DNA of 64,000 nt from Psychrobacter piscatorii (GTDB taxonomy: Bacteria; Pseudomonadota; Gammaproteobacteria; Pseudomonadales; Moraxellaceae). Below, piece after piece: positions 17,089 to 27,241 of this stretch; the stretch's first letter is position 1, and every line of letters starts with the position of its first letter. The translations under genes were made by a program, and so were the position numbers. Below the pieces are notes generated by a model that saw nothing but the letters and a program-made list of their open reading frames with translations, had not been told where the DNA came from and ran no database searches. The stretch is taken from the NCBI RefSeq assembly GCF_904846415.1, contig NZ_CAJHAR010000006.1, positions 1-64,000 of the forward strand, given 5' to 3'.

Positions 17089-18141
17089 TCACTGCCATAT
17101 CTTATCAAGCACAGCAAACCAATTTTTCGACGTTATCTTTTCAATAAGCGCATCAGAGAAGTGGCGTTGTTGCATCCGCTTAATTAGCTTGGATATTTGA
17201 CTGATATCAAACAATTCATCAGGCAATAGACACCCATCAAAATCAGAGCCAAAACCGACATGATCTTCGCCCAGATGGTCAATCAGATAAGCAAGATGAT
17301 CGACAATGACATCAAGTGAGGTCTGCGTATATCGCTGCCCATCCGCACGTAGAAACGCCACATCGAAGTTCACCCCAACCAGACCACCATTTTGTTTGAT
17401 GGCAGCCAGCTGGTGATCGGTTAAGTTTCTTGCTTGCGGACATAAGGCGTGTGCATTGGAGTGGGTTGCGACAATCGGCTGATCCGAAATCTCTAGCGTA
17501 TCCCAAAAAGCGCGCTCATTCATATGTGACACATCAATCAGCATATGCTTGTCACGACACGCCAAAATGAGGTCTTTGCCTTGCGTAGTCAGACCAGAGC
17601 CTGTATCTGGAGAGTGTGGAAAAGACGCATTTAAACCATCACCAAACAGACTTTTTCTATTCCACAGCGGGCCAATACTTCTGAGTCCTGCCTCATAAAA
17701 CACATCCAGCAAGTCAGGCTCAATAGCTAAAAACTCAGCGCCTTCAAGATGCAAAACGATAGCCAGTTGTTGATTTTCCTGACAGGCTTGAATTTGCGCC
17801 AAGGACGTACAGATCTGAATCTGACCATCTGATCGCGCCTGCAATTGCTGGGCAAGTTCTAGTTGCGCACAGCAAATATCAACGATTTCTTGCGGAGTAA
17901 AATCCGAGTTTGATGGGTTGGATAACTTATCAGGATGGTTGTTTTTCACATAAGCGTAGGGCGGTAAGAAAATAGAGAATAATCCGCCCATCCATCCTGC
18001 TTGTCGACAACGAGCTAGATCCAAATGCCCCGGTAGTGTGCCATAAATAAAATCATGCACAGGATCATCAGCCGAGCTCAGCCATAGGCGGGTTAGTAGA
18101 TCATTATGACCATCAAAAATTATGGGCTGTTTATTCATCAT
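17089..18141 (-). CDS. Membrane-dipeptidase family M19 peptidase in the pqq operon
   Basis: 350 residues of the renal dipeptidase (M19) fold. Zinc-site and signature blocks: FDGHNDLLTRLW at the start, VLHLEGAEFLAIE (bridging Glu), LIDVSHMNERAFWD, PIVATHSNAHALCPQARNLTD (His pair) and HVGFGSDFDGCLLPDE. There is no signal peptide, so it is cytoplasmic. Its start overlaps the pqqE stop by one base (TAATG), so it is translated with the pqq genes. M19 enzymes cleave small dipeptides. A part in trimming PqqA or its cross-linked Glu-Tyr product, or clearing leftover peptides, is inference from position. No PqqF-type protease is in the window. Confidence 0.88.
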   Translation of the reverse strand: MMNKQPIIFDGHNDLLTRLWLSSADDPVHDFIYGTLPGHLDLARCRQAGWMGGLFSIFLPPYAYVKNNHPDKLSNPSNSDFTPQEIVDICCAQLELAQQLQARSDGQIQICTSLAQIQACQENQQLAIVLHLEGAEFLAIEPDLLDVFYEAGLRSIGPLWNRKSLFGDGLNASFPHSPDTGSGLTTQGKDLILACRDKHMLIDVSHMNERAFWDTLEISDQPIVATHSNAHALCPQARNLTDHQLAAIKQNGGLVGVNFDVAFLRADGQRYTQTSLDVIVDHLAYLIDHLGEDHVGFGSDFDGCLLPDELFDISQISKLIKRMQQRHFSDALIEKITSKNWFAVLDKIWQ

Positions 18142-19298
18142 TAATCCGTGACCGTACGCGTGGGAATCAGTTGCTCTTGACTCATACTTAATAGTTTAGA
18201 GTTTTTAGGGTTCCTAAAGCGCAGCTCTTCAAACGGAGTTGGCGTCTCGCTATTGATACGTGCTTCCTCGATCAGGTAGTGATAAGGGGATTTGCCGCAC
18301 ACAGGATCGGCGTTTTTGGCATCGCCCGTCAGCATAAACGCTTGGCAACGGCAGCCGCCATAATCGCGCTCTTTATCGGGGCAGCTTTGGCACATATCAG
18401 GCATCCATTCATCACCGCGAAAGTGATTGAAGCTGTCTGAGTCATACCAGATTTCTTTTAATGGCGTCTGCCTGACATTGGGAAAGGACATGGGTAGCTG
18501 TCTGGCAGCATGACAAGGTAAGGCGGTGCCATCAGGTGCCACAGTCAAGAAAATCTTACCCCAGCCATCCATACAAGGTTTTGGCCGCTCTTCGTAGTAA
18601 TCAGGCACCACAAAAATGAGTTTGCATTTGATACCACGTTCTTCGATTTTTTGGCGATATTCATTGGTAATGCGTTCGGCTCTAACCACTTGCGCTTTGG
18701 TCGGTAGTAAGCCTTCGATATTTTCAAATGCCCAACCATAAAACTGACAGATAGCCAATTCAACCGTATCGGCCTCTAACTCTAAGCAGAGATCAATAAT
18801 CTGGTCGATCTGATCGATGTTTTGCCGATGGATCACAAAGTTAAGTACCATCGGATAGTCGTACTGTTTGACCAGACGTGACATCTCGTACTTTTGCTCA
18901 AAAGCATGCTTCGAACCCGCTAAGAGGTTATTTACTGAAGGGTCACTGGCTTGGAAGCTGATCTGAATATGCTGTAGGCCTGCTTCTTTTAGACTCGCGA
19001 TTCTAGCCTCAGTCAGCCCCATACCTGAGGTGATGAGGTTGGTATAAAAGCCCTGCTTGTGCGCATAAGCGACCATTTCTTCTAAGTCTTGACGCACCAG
19101 TGGCTCACCGCCAGAAAACCCCAGCTGCACCGCGCCCATTTGCCGCGCTTGATCAAACACATCAAACCATTCCGCTGTCGTCAGCTCTTCTTTATACTGA
19201 GCATAATCAATGGGATTGGAGCAATACGGGCATTGCAACGGGCAGCGATAGGTCAGCTCCGCCAGTAACCATAACGGTAGCCCTACTGGCGCAGTCAT
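18141..19298 (-). CDS. pqqE: PqqA peptide cyclase PqqE (radical SAM)
   Basis: 385 residues. The radical-SAM cluster motif C-x3-C-x2-C is in [14 protein letters not shown] (Cys 19, 23, 26), followed by [20 protein letters not shown]. The C-terminal SPASM region has several cysteines ([37 protein letters not shown]). PqqE forms the carbon-carbon bond between glutamate and tyrosine in PqqA, the first committed step of PQQ synthesis, with PqqD as chaperone. Its ATG overlaps the end of pqqD (ATGA). Confidence 0.97.
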   Translation of the reverse strand: MTAPVGLPLWLLAELTYRCPLQCPYCSNPIDYAQYKEELTTAEWFDVFDQARQMGAVQLGFSGGEPLVRQDLEEMVAYAHKQGFYTNLITSGMGLTEARIASLKEAGLQHIQISFQASDPSVNNLLAGSKHAFEQKYEMSRLVKQYDYPMVLNFVIHRQNIDQIDQIIDLCLELEADTVELAICQFYGWAFENIEGLLPTKAQVVRAERITNEYRQKIEERGIKCKLIFVVPDYYEERPKPCMDGWGKIFLTVAPDGTALPCHAARQLPMSFPNVRQTPLKEIWYDSDSFNHFRGDEWMPDMCQSCPDKERDYGGCRCQAFMLTGDAKNADPVCGKSPYHYLIEEARINSETPTPFEELRFRNPKNSKLLSMSQEQLIPTRTVTD

Positions 19299-19591
19299 AC
19301 TAAATCAATCCAATGTTCGCGCTGGGCGACCAGCATATATTCAATGATATCTTGCTCGATTTCAGGGACATCGCCAAACATCGCTTTCACCTTTTTAATA
19401 ATATCAGCAACCGATGCGGTGCCATCGATATGTTGTCCAATGATACTGGCACTGTCGTTAAGGGTGATCATACCCTCAGGGTAGAGCAGGACATAAGCGT
19501 CTTGCGCCGGCTCAAACTGGAAGCGATAGCCATGACGCCATGTGGGAACCAGAGTTTGGTCCAGCTCAGGTAAACTAGCAGGTATACTCAT
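19295..19591 (-). CDS. pqqD: PQQ biosynthesis peptide chaperone PqqD
   Basis: 98 residues, normal for PqqD. Family features are [46 protein letters not shown] and the C-terminal helix. PqqD binds PqqA and presents it to PqqE. It overlaps pqqC upstream and pqqE downstream by four bases each, implying tight coupling. Confidence 0.95.
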   Translation of the reverse strand: MSIPASLPELDQTLVPTWRHGYRFQFEPAQDAYVLLYPEGMITLNDSASIIGQHIDGTASVADIIKKVKAMFGDVPEIEQDIIEYMLVAQREHWIDLV

Positions 19592-20346
19592 TTGAACAAT
19601 CCTTTATGCCAGACATGATCCGTGGTGACGCTTTGATAAGGCGCTTGGTCATGCACATAGGCGAGACTCAAGGCATCCAAAATCGTCCATAAAATATCGA
19701 GTTTAAATTGTAATATCTCAAGCATACGCTCTTGCTGCTCAGCCGTCTTGAATGAGTCAAGGGTAATGGTCAGGCCATGCTCAACATCGCGGCGAGCTTG
19801 GCTGAGGCGCGAGCGAAAATAGGTATAGCCTTCTTCTTTGATCCAAGGATAGTGCTTGGGCCAAGACTCTAGACGCGATTGGTGAATCTGCGGCGCAAAC
19901 AGCTCGGTCAGTGAGCTGCTCGCCGCCTCACGCCATGACGTACGGCGTGCAAAGTTCACATAAGCATCAACCGCAAAACGCACACCCGGTAATACCAGCT
20001 CTTCAGAAATCACTTGCTCACGAGTCAGACCAACTGCTTCTGCCAACCCGAGCCACGCTTCACGCCCGCCGCCATCAGGATACACGCCATCTTGATCAAT
20101 CATGCGCTGGATCCATTCTTGACGCACACGTTGATCAGGACAGTTCGCCATGATTGCCGCGTCTTTTAGCGGGATATTGATTTGGTAATAAAATCGATTG
20201 GCGACCCATGCTTGGATTTGCTGCTGCGTCGCGCGCCCTTCATGCATCATGATATGAAAAGGGTGGTGAATGTGGTAATACTGACCTTTTGCCATAATCG
20301 CTTGTTCAAACGCTTCTGGGCTGAGTGCTGTGTTTTCTTCTTGCAT
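19588..20346 (-). CDS. pqqC: Pyrroloquinoline-quinone synthase PqqC
   Basis: About 252 residues. Motifs [36 protein letters not shown] and the later [19 protein letters not shown] are typical of the heme-oxygenase-like PqqC, which performs the final eight-electron oxidation and ring closure to PQQ. A GTG lies at 20355, but AAGGTG spacing favours ATG 20346. The 3' end overlaps pqqD. Confidence 0.96.
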   Translation of the reverse strand: MQEENTALSPEAFEQAIMAKGQYYHIHHPFHIMMHEGRATQQQIQAWVANRFYYQINIPLKDAAIMANCPDQRVRQEWIQRMIDQDGVYPDGGGREAWLGLAEAVGLTREQVISEELVLPGVRFAVDAYVNFARRTSWREAASSSLTELFAPQIHQSRLESWPKHYPWIKEEGYTYFRSRLSQARRDVEHGLTITLDSFKTAEQQERMLEILQFKLDILWTILDALSLAYVHDQAPYQSVTTDHVWHKGLFK

Positions 20347-20388
20347 TATTTTCACCTTGCGATTGCTGTCTTTGCCTTACCGTTTGTC

Positions 20389-21300
20389 TTAAAGCTCTAT
20401 CTGCATGCCATCGAAGGCCACTTCAACACCGTGCTGTTTTAATGTCGCCGCTTGTTCAGATTGCTCGTTCAATATCGGGTTAGTATTGTTGATATGAATG
20501 AGCACCTTGCGAGTATTATCGAGCTGATCTAAATAGTGCAGCGAGCCATCGTAACCACTGATGTGCAAATGCCCCATATCTTGGCCAGTTTTAGTGCCAA
20601 CGCCGCGTTCTTGCATCTCGTTGTCTGTCCATAGCGTACCGTCAATCATCACGCAATCAGACGCTTTCATGATTTGCATGACTACATCGTCAATTTTGCC
20701 CAAGCCTGGCGCATAGAACAGCTGCTTTTGTGTTTTTAAATCTTTCACAATCAGCGCAATATTGTCGCCATCATGAGGGTCGTTACGGTGCGGCGAATAC
20801 GGCGGCGCTGAGCTTCTGATGACCAAAGGCGTTAGCTCTAAATTGCTGTAACCGTCAATTTGAAAGCGCTGTTTTGGATCAATTTGATTATATTGTAGAC
20901 CGCCGTTCCAGTGCTGTAACATATTAAACAGTGGAAATCCTGTGCTGAGGTCGTCATGCACCATGTCGGTACACCAAACAGAGATGGGGCAGCCTTCACG
21001 TAAGGTCAATAGGCCTGTGGTGTGGTCAAGCTGACTGTCCATCAATACCACATCGGTGATACCTGTGTCTCGTACTTGACGGGCTGGCTGCGCGGCTTTA
21101 AAGTCAAATAGCTGCTGGCGAATGTCGGGTGAAGCGTTAAACAAAATCCAGTCAACGCCATTTTCTGATATGGCGATCGAGGACTGGGTACGGGTCTTTG
21201 CTTCAATGGTGCCTTGGCGTACGCCATGGCAGTTTTCGCAGTTACAGTTCCACTGCGGAAAGCCGCCGCCCGCTGCTGAGCCTAAAACGTGAATATACAT
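20389..21300 (-). CDS. pqqB: PQQ biosynthesis protein PqqB
   Basis: About 303 residues, the expected PqqB length when counted from ATG 21300 ([19 protein letters not shown]). The metallo-beta-lactamase-like fold is shown by [18 protein letters not shown] and the conserved [12 protein letters not shown] start; [16 protein letters not shown] is near the C-terminus. PqqB is a probable hydroxylase acting on the diamino acid intermediate. It follows the pqqA-pqqB hairpin at 21330-21357 and precedes pqqC by about 40 bases. Confidence 0.95.
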   Translation of the reverse strand: MYIHVLGSAAGGGFPQWNCNCENCHGVRQGTIEAKTRTQSSIAISENGVDWILFNASPDIRQQLFDFKAAQPARQVRDTGITDVVLMDSQLDHTTGLLTLREGCPISVWCTDMVHDDLSTGFPLFNMLQHWNGGLQYNQIDPKQRFQIDGYSNLELTPLVIRSSAPPYSPHRNDPHDGDNIALIVKDLKTQKQLFYAPGLGKIDDVVMQIMKASDCVMIDGTLWTDNEMQERGVGTKTGQDMGHLHISGYDGSLHYLDQLDNTRKVLIHINNTNPILNEQSEQAATLKQHGVEVAFDGMQIEL

Positions 21301-21329
21301 AGCGCAATATTTCCAAATGTCAAAAAAAG

Positions 21330-21357
21330 TAAAAGCCCTAATCATCTAGGGCTTTTA
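21330..21357 (-). terminator. Hairpin/attenuator between pqqA and pqqB
   Basis: Perfect 11-base stem TAAAAGCCCTA / TAGGGCTTTTA with a 6-base loop. On the minus strand it is followed by ACTTTTTTTG, so it can act as a partial terminator. It sits 22 bases after the pqqA stop, where read-through would give more pqqA than pqqBCDE message. Confidence 0.85.
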
Positions 21358-21379
21358 ATGTATTCAGGTCTATGAGTTT

Positions 21380-21454
21380 TTAGCGTGCTTCAAAATACAT
21401 AGTGATTTCGAAACCGATACGGATGTCTTGAAAAGCTGGTTTAGTCCACTGCAT
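21380..21454 (-). CDS. pqqA: PQQ precursor peptide PqqA
   Basis: A 24-residue peptide, [20 protein letters not shown] then FEAR and stop. The E-x3-Y motif (EITMY) supplies the glutamate and tyrosine that become PQQ. TTTGGAGTAATCCC upstream gives a ribosome binding site seven bases before the ATG. First gene of pqqABCDE on the minus strand. It is too short for routine gene callers. Confidence 0.97.
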   Translation of the reverse strand: MQWTKPAFQDIRIGFEITMYFEAR

Positions 21455-21589
21455 GGGATTACTCCAAAAAGTTATTATAGGATCATCGTTGAGATGAATG
21501 AAAGTAATTATCAATGGTATTATAAGCCGACCCTGAATGTCAATTTGTTAGATGTTAACTTTCAATCTCAACAAGCCCTAATATTTAGA

Positions 21590-23872
21590 CTAAAAGCGAT
21601 AAGTCACTCTACCGACTACGTTTAAAGGCTCGCCATACGTTAATCCAAAGAAGTTTTCGCCAGCAAGATATTTTTGGTTGAATAAATTGTTGACGTTAAG
21701 CTGTGCTTCTAAGTTGTCATTGATGGCATATTTGGCCATGATGCTTGCTAGTGTCACATTGTCTTGACCATATTTTTCAGATTGCCCAGTCACAGGGTTG
21801 GTGACCACACCATAGTAGCCGTTTGACCAATCGATACCGCCACCAACTATCAAGTTAGGAACGATATCGTTCATATCATAGGTGGCAAACAAATTCAGCG
21901 TGGTGTCGGCGTAGCCTGTATTGATGGCTTTGCCGCTATTGTCTTCAGCATTAAAATGCGTGTAGCCGATAGTGGCCTTTAGTTTGTCACTAAGCTCGCC
22001 AGTGACCTCTACTTCAACGCCCTGACTGGTAGCGCCTTTTGCACCAACATAAGCATTTTCAAGACTGGTACCTGGGATTATTTGACCGCCATCAAGTTGC
22101 GCAAGATTGTCTTGCTCGATTCTAAAGATGCTGACTTGGCTTTGTAGCGCGCCATTATCTGATTCGCTTTTGAGGCCGATTTCGTAATTTTTACCTTCGA
22201 TAGGATCGAGATAATTGCCGTCGATATCGCGCTCGGTTTGAGGTTTAAAGATATCGCTGTAGCTGGTATAAAGGCTGTGGTTTTCGTCGATAGCGTAAGT
22301 AATACCCGCATAAGGTGTCCAAATATGTTTGGATTCAGTGTCTACATTATTGCCATACTGCACACCTGAGCGCTCATAATCAGACACCCGTGACCCTAAT
22401 ATCACTGACAAGGGATCCGTTAGCTTTAGCTGAGTGGCGGCAAAGATGGCCTTTTCTTTAGTCGTGACATCAGAGCTTTGGGTTTTGGCGCCCCATGCTG
22501 GCTCAGCGTAGCTGCCATCCCAGTTATCGAAGTCAGATATTGGCAAAAGTCCATCAGGCGGCGCTGTATAGGTAAAGGTATCAAGATCGCTTTTATTATA
22601 CGAGCCACCGACGATGACTTGATGCGTTCTGCCTAGTGCATCAAAATTACCCGTCAGCTTAGTTTTGACGTTGACTTGTTTGCGTTCGGTATCGGCATGG
22701 AATGGGTTTAAGTTATAGATCAGTCCTACATCAGGATCAATAACTTGATTGCCATTGGCATAGATATAAAGGAGTTTTGGGCTGCTGTCGCTCTCGTTGT
22801 AACTGGCATTGGTGGTTAGGTTCCAGTCTTCATTAAAATCATGATCGATGTCAGCGAAGTAGTAAACATTGTCAGAGTCCCAGTTTGACCAGTCAGCACT
22901 ACCGTTTTTACTGGTATCCCACTCAGCTTTTGAGCCATCACTTAAATAACTTGGCAAACCGCCCCACATGGTCGATTTTGATTTATTGTGCTGACGGCTT
23001 GCGCCCACACTGACAGTAGTGTTGTCACTCACATCAGCATCCACTGTGGCATAGATTAGGTTTTGCCCCAGCTCTTGGCGATCGATAAAGGTGTCGCCAT
23101 CTTGATAACTTGCCACGACTCGGCCACGTACCGCGCCATCTTTGGTCAATGACTGACTGCGATCGATGCTCACACCATAATTGCCATAACGATCAACGTT
23201 GGCAGAGAGTTCAGTGGCGGGCACTGTGCTGTCGGCACGTTTGCGAATGAGGTTGACGTTGGCAGAAGGATCGCCTGAGCCACTCATCAAGCCTGTCGCA
23301 CCACGTACTATTTCAACATGATCAAACATAGCAGTATTGGCTGAATATTCACCCATCGCCGCTTGCTGAACAAAATCTGTATTTAAGCCATCGATTTGAA
23401 AGCCAGTAATGCCAAACCCTCTCGCTGAGAACCCACTGCGCGCGCCATCGATACTGCCCACTTGAATACCAGGCGCGCGTTTAAGCACCTCTGTTAGATT
23501 GGTTGAGTTTTGATCTTTGAGTTGCTGATTGGTCACTACACTGGTGGCCTGCGGGGTTTCTTTTGCAGAGAGTGCCAGTCCAGTGGCGCTACTGGCGGTA
23601 GGAATAGTATAGCGGTCGGTATTTTCAGTATTCTGTGCGTCTATATCTGCCGTGACCACGATAGTCTCTAGCGTGGTACTAGGTTCGGCTTTTTTGTCAG
23701 CATCATTGATGGTGATACTATCACCAGTTGCGGATTGGTCGGTGGTTTCAGCATGAATGATAGATGAGCTGACTGCCAATGAAGCAATGGCTGACAGATG
23801 CATGGTTTGTTTGATGAACCAACTCAAGGAGCTGGGTTTATGTCGCTTGGTGCCTTTTGTAATGATAAACAT
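21590..23872 (-). CDS. TonB-dependent siderophore receptor
   Basis: About 760 residues from ATG 23872 (MFIITKGTKRHK); a longer frame reaches 23947 without a better ribosome binding site. After a signal-like segment (MHLSAIASLAVSSSIIHAE) comes the TonB box ETIVVTAD, then the plug (TSVVTNQQLKDQNSTNLTEVL, RGFGITGFQIDGLNTDF, VEIVRGATGLMSGSGDPSANVNLIRKR). The barrel ends LNVVGRVTYRF, with terminal aromatic Phe as usual for outer-membrane barrels. The pattern is FhuE/FpvA-like, so a hydroxamate or mixed siderophore is plausible. A Fur-box-like site lies about 140 bases upstream. It lies downstream of fhuB and fhuD on the same strand. Confidence 0.93.
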   Translation of the reverse strand: MFIITKGTKRHKPSSLSWFIKQTMHLSAIASLAVSSSIIHAETTDQSATGDSITINDADKKAEPSTTLETIVVTADIDAQNTENTDRYTIPTASSATGLALSAKETPQATSVVTNQQLKDQNSTNLTEVLKRAPGIQVGSIDGARSGFSARGFGITGFQIDGLNTDFVQQAAMGEYSANTAMFDHVEIVRGATGLMSGSGDPSANVNLIRKRADSTVPATELSANVDRYGNYGVSIDRSQSLTKDGAVRGRVVASYQDGDTFIDRQELGQNLIYATVDADVSDNTTVSVGASRQHNKSKSTMWGGLPSYLSDGSKAEWDTSKNGSADWSNWDSDNVYYFADIDHDFNEDWNLTTNASYNESDSSPKLLYIYANGNQVIDPDVGLIYNLNPFHADTERKQVNVKTKLTGNFDALGRTHQVIVGGSYNKSDLDTFTYTAPPDGLLPISDFDNWDGSYAEPAWGAKTQSSDVTTKEKAIFAATQLKLTDPLSVILGSRVSDYERSGVQYGNNVDTESKHIWTPYAGITYAIDENHSLYTSYSDIFKPQTERDIDGNYLDPIEGKNYEIGLKSESDNGALQSQVSIFRIEQDNLAQLDGGQIIPGTSLENAYVGAKGATSQGVEVEVTGELSDKLKATIGYTHFNAEDNSGKAINTGYADTTLNLFATYDMNDIVPNLIVGGGIDWSNGYYGVVTNPVTGQSEKYGQDNVTLASIMAKYAINDNLEAQLNVNNLFNQKYLAGENFFGLTYGEPLNVVGRVTYRF

Positions 23873-24290
23873 CAGATGGTATCTCGATAAAAGTATTGGG
23901 TTAATTGGCTTAACATTCTCTTGATGCAGCATTGAATGAATAATCAATATATGGTTTTGTCAGTGACAGACTGTTTGATAGGCTTAACATGTCACGATCA
24001 ATTGCGTACATGATAATGATAATGAGAATTATTAGCAATACAATATAGAGATATTTTTGATACATTTGCTTGTGTGTCTGATCGGTGAACTTGAGTATTT
24101 GATAAAATTGCATGAATGAATAGGGTGCGAGCTGACCTATTCGATGAAGAAAGAAATGAGCATACAACAGTATCAACGCATAGTATGATAAAGCCATGAT
24201 GAACCAATGCCTCATCAACACTCATAGAAGCGTGAATGACATTAAACAAGACACCTCTTTATAGAGTAGTGTCATAAGTAATGGTGTAAA
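23873..24290. other. Intergenic region between receptor and fhuB
   Basis: About 420 bases. It contains the Fur-box-like site at 24012-24030 and is otherwise AT-rich. Open frames here have no family resemblance and cross the operator, so none is called. Confidence 0.45.
24012..24030 (-). promoter_or_regulatory. Fur box upstream of siderophore receptor
   Basis: GATAATGATAATGAGAATT matches 15 of 19 positions of the Fur consensus GATAATGATAATCATTATC by hand comparison. It is placed to repress the receptor gene when iron is plentiful. Confidence 0.8.
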
Positions 24291-26261
24291 TCACGCTTTG
24301 ATACGGCGCATCAGGTATAAGAAATACGCACCACCAATAATAGCGGCAATGGTGCCAGCCGGTATCTCGTAAGGAAATATGATATAACGCCCAAGCCAAT
24401 CCGCCAGCACCATTAATGCGGCACCTAAAATAGCCGCCAGTGGTAATTGGCGCTTGAGCTGAACCGCGCCGAGCGTCGTGGCAAGATGTGGAATCATCAG
24501 ACCAATAAAACTGAGCGGACCGACTGCCAATGTTGATATGGTACTAAGCGCTGCCACTAAGATTAATATCAAGCTTTGAAACAGCCTTAAAGAGACACCA
24601 AGCTCACGCGCTATCCCGCTGCCTAAGCTCAGTATCTCTAGTGGTTTTATCAGCATAAAACTCAATAAAAAAAGCAATAGGGCAAATATCACAAGTAGCC
24701 ATGCAGTCTCAGGGCTGGCCAGATAAGTGGAGCCCGATAGCCAACTGAGAACTGCTTGCAACCGCTGATCTCCAGATATTTTGACCAGACTTAACAAACC
24801 ACCCATCAGGGCGGCAATTGCCACGCCAACCAACAGCAAATAGGCAGGATTTATTCTACGAGCCAGCCATAATATCAAGCTGAGCACAATCGCTGCGCCC
24901 AATAATCCTGACAGCACAATGCCTGCGTAGCCAAAACTGGGTAAGAAAACAAAGGCAAATATCACGCCGATTGCTGAACCTGAGCTGATGCCCAGCACTT
25001 CAGGACTGGCCATAGGGTTGCGCGTCAAGGTTTGCAGCAGTACGCCCGCAGTCGCTAGCATCACGCCAGTGGCCGCCGCGCTTAGGGTGCGAGGCAGTCT
25101 AAAATCAACAATCAAACTCCATACGGCATTCAATTGCCAGCCATTTGCTGTGGCAGTGAAAACAAGTATGCCGACAATTAGTAGGGCTAAGGCGATACTC
25201 CAGAGAAGTAAATGCGGTTCGCGGCGTTCTGAAATAAGCGTTGGGCTAATCTCATCTTTATGCGGCCGGCTTTGGGTTACGATTAGCCATATAACCAATG
25301 GCGCGCCAAGTAAGGCAGTCATCGCATCAGCAGGAATGTTTAGGCTTAGGTAATGCTGTAGTACCGTGGTGACATTGCTGGTCACCCATAGCAGAAGCGC
25401 CCCAAATCCATAGCCCAAGAGCAGACGGTAACCGATATTTCTGACAGAAAATACGTTGACGAGGGTAGCGGCACCCAGTCCGATAAAACCAATAGGTCCT
25501 ACACGGCTCACGACAAGGGCCGTTAATATCGCCACCAATCCCACTACCAGTCCTCGAATAAGATTGATAGGTATGCCCAAACTTTTTGCCTGCCTATCGT
25601 CTAGGCTCATGATTTCTAGCGGCTTTAACAAGGGCATTAAGCTGATAAAGGCGACCACACTAGCAATGGTTAATACAATAGACACTTGCCAATTGTTTTG
25701 CGTAAGACTGCCAGCCGCCCATACCATGACATTTAAGGATTCTTCGGCATAATAAATCATCAACAAGGCGGCGATAGCACCCAATAAGATATTGGTGACC
25801 AACCCTCCTAGTACCATTACCAGGGGATTCATGCGACTTGGTGCGGCAAGGATGAATACAATTGCCATGCTGCTAATGGCCCCTATAAAGGCGACCCAAA
25901 AGCTACCTCCTAGATTGAAACTAGGGAAAAATAATGTCACAAGTAGCAGTGACATATTTGCGCCACTGCCCACCGCCAATGTTGTGTCTGACGCCAGCGT
26001 GTTTTTTACCAACTGTTGTAGCAAGACACTAACTAAGCCTAAAAGGCCACCTGCAGTTGATGCCACGATCATGGTCGGCACGATTTGCAGCTGGATACTC
26101 ATATCCGAAAGCGACAAGTCAAATGATGGAGTGAACAGCTCTATGAATGGTAGATTCCATAACTGATGTATGACAGCGTAACTACTGACTACTGCCATCA
26201 CGATCAAAAAAGTAACCATTAAATAAAGACGGTTAATAGACAAAACATTGTTTTTCATCAT
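24291..26261 (-). CDS. fhuB: Fe(3+)-hydroxamate ABC transporter permease FhuB
   Basis: 656 residues made of two fused FecCD permease halves. The first half has VPTMIVASTAGGLLGLVSVL and the second LPRTLSAAATGVMLATAGVLLQTLTRNPMASPEVLG, the classic start of the FecCD domain. About eighteen to twenty membrane helices. Fusion of two halves is specific to FhuB-type permeases. The start overlaps fhuD by four bases (ATGA). An ATPase (FhuC) is required but none is encoded next to it in the window. Confidence 0.93.
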   Translation of the reverse strand: MMKNNVLSINRLYLMVTFLIVMAVVSSYAVIHQLWNLPFIELFTPSFDLSLSDMSIQLQIVPTMIVASTAGGLLGLVSVLLQQLVKNTLASDTTLAVGSGANMSLLLVTLFFPSFNLGGSFWVAFIGAISSMAIVFILAAPSRMNPLVMVLGGLVTNILLGAIAALLMIYYAEESLNVMVWAAGSLTQNNWQVSIVLTIASVVAFISLMPLLKPLEIMSLDDRQAKSLGIPINLIRGLVVGLVAILTALVVSRVGPIGFIGLGAATLVNVFSVRNIGYRLLLGYGFGALLLWVTSNVTTVLQHYLSLNIPADAMTALLGAPLVIWLIVTQSRPHKDEISPTLISERREPHLLLWSIALALLIVGILVFTATANGWQLNAVWSLIVDFRLPRTLSAAATGVMLATAGVLLQTLTRNPMASPEVLGISSGSAIGVIFAFVFLPSFGYAGIVLSGLLGAAIVLSLILWLARRINPAYLLLVGVAIAALMGGLLSLVKISGDQRLQAVLSWLSGSTYLASPETAWLLVIFALLLFLLSFMLIKPLEILSLGSGIARELGVSLRLFQSLILILVAALSTISTLAVGPLSFIGLMIPHLATTLGAVQLKRQLPLAAILGAALMVLADWLGRYIIFPYEIPAGTIAAIIGGAYFLYLMRRIKA

Positions 26262-27241
26262 AAGTCGGTATTGCCTACAAGCGTGGCATTCATTAATCGA
26301 TCGGCCAAGACATTCATAGAAGCCACGCCACTATTGTTCCAAGTGGCCGGTAGTAGGGTTAGACAGCGACCTTTATCGGCAGATTTTGGGTCATCTTCAA
26401 ACGAGTATCCCAAGCGTTGCCATACCAAGCTGGATTCTAGCTCCAGCTTAAGTAGATCACCGATAGGTTCTACGACCACCAAGCAAGTATCGTCATCGAG
26501 CTGTGCCAAATCCCCTAGCATAATGGGTGCAAAGCCCCATTGGTTGCCATCTGCGAAAGCCACCAGTTCTAACCCCATGGCGTTTAGTGCCGGCTGAAAC
26601 AAGCTGTTGTATGAAAACATACGTAAATTATTGGTATCAGCAAATTGGACTACCGCCAGTTTTTTGATATGAGGATATCGCGTATGAAACGTATGACCTG
26701 CTTGCGTTATTTGACTTTTACTCTGCTCAAGATAGTGTTGTGCTGCTTGAGGCTGATGAATAGAGTGACCCAATTCTAACGTGGGCTCTATGAAATCTTC
26801 CCATTTGGCAACTCTATTTAGACTGCTCAGCTCAATAGAGTGAATGGGCAAGTCGCCATACATAGGACGCAAATGCTCATAAAATCCGGTGTCTATCACC
26901 ACATCTAGATCGAGCTGAGAGAACATTTCGGGATTGGGCTGATAACGGGTACCCACGTCGTATGTGGTAGCAGGGATAATAGGTTTGCCCACCCATTCTT
27001 TATAAAAAGGCTTATCACCCATTGCCACTGGCGGGTAGCCCATGGCAGTTAATGTCGCAGCGATGCCCCAATCTGGTGTCATCACCTTAGAAGGCGATTG
27101 TACCGACAGGGGCTGCGTTAAGGTGTTTTGCGTCTCTAGGGCAGGCGCGGGCGAGGTGGCATCAGATGAGTGACAACTACTCAACACTAAGCCTAGGCAT
27201 GCTGTCACAAACAGACGGATGAAGAGAGACATTGCTTTCAT
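26258..27241 (-). CDS. fhuD: Iron-siderophore ABC transporter binding protein FhuD (lipoprotein)
   Basis: 327 residues. The N-terminus MSLFIRLFVTACLGLVLSSC ends in a lipobox (LSSC, Cys about 23), so it should be a lipid-anchored periplasmic protein. The body is a periplasmic-binding fold: DWGIAATLTAMGYPPVAMGD, FSQLDLDVVIDTGFYEHLRP and KKLAVVQFADTNNLRMF. This resembles FhuD-like receptors for hydroxamate siderophores. Its start overlaps the TGA of a short upstream frame (ATGA), and its end overlaps fhuB. Confidence 0.88.
   Translation of the reverse strand: MKAMSLFIRLFVTACLGLVLSSCHSSDATSPAPALETQNTLTQPLSVQSPSKVMTPDWGIAATLTAMGYPPVAMGDKPFYKEWVGKPIIPATTYDVGTRYQPNPEMFSQLDLDVVIDTGFYEHLRPMYGDLPIHSIELSSLNRVAKWEDFIEPTLELGHSIHQPQAAQHYLEQSKSQITQAGHTFHTRYPHIKKLAVVQFADTNNLRMFSYNSLFQPALNAMGLELVAFADGNQWGFAPIMLGDLAQLDDDTCLVVVEPIGDLLKLELESSLVWQRLGYSFEDDPKSADKGRCLTLLPATWNNSGVASMNVLADRLMNATLVGNTDL

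Noticed and set aside
21455..21589. TTGACA and TATAAT boxes before pqqA
   Set aside because: The two boxes are only about 13 bases apart, too close for a standard sigma-70 promoter.
23910..24221. 103-residue membrane-like frame between the receptor and fhuB
   Set aside because: It crosses the Fur-box-like site, has no family resemblance and no good ribosome binding site.
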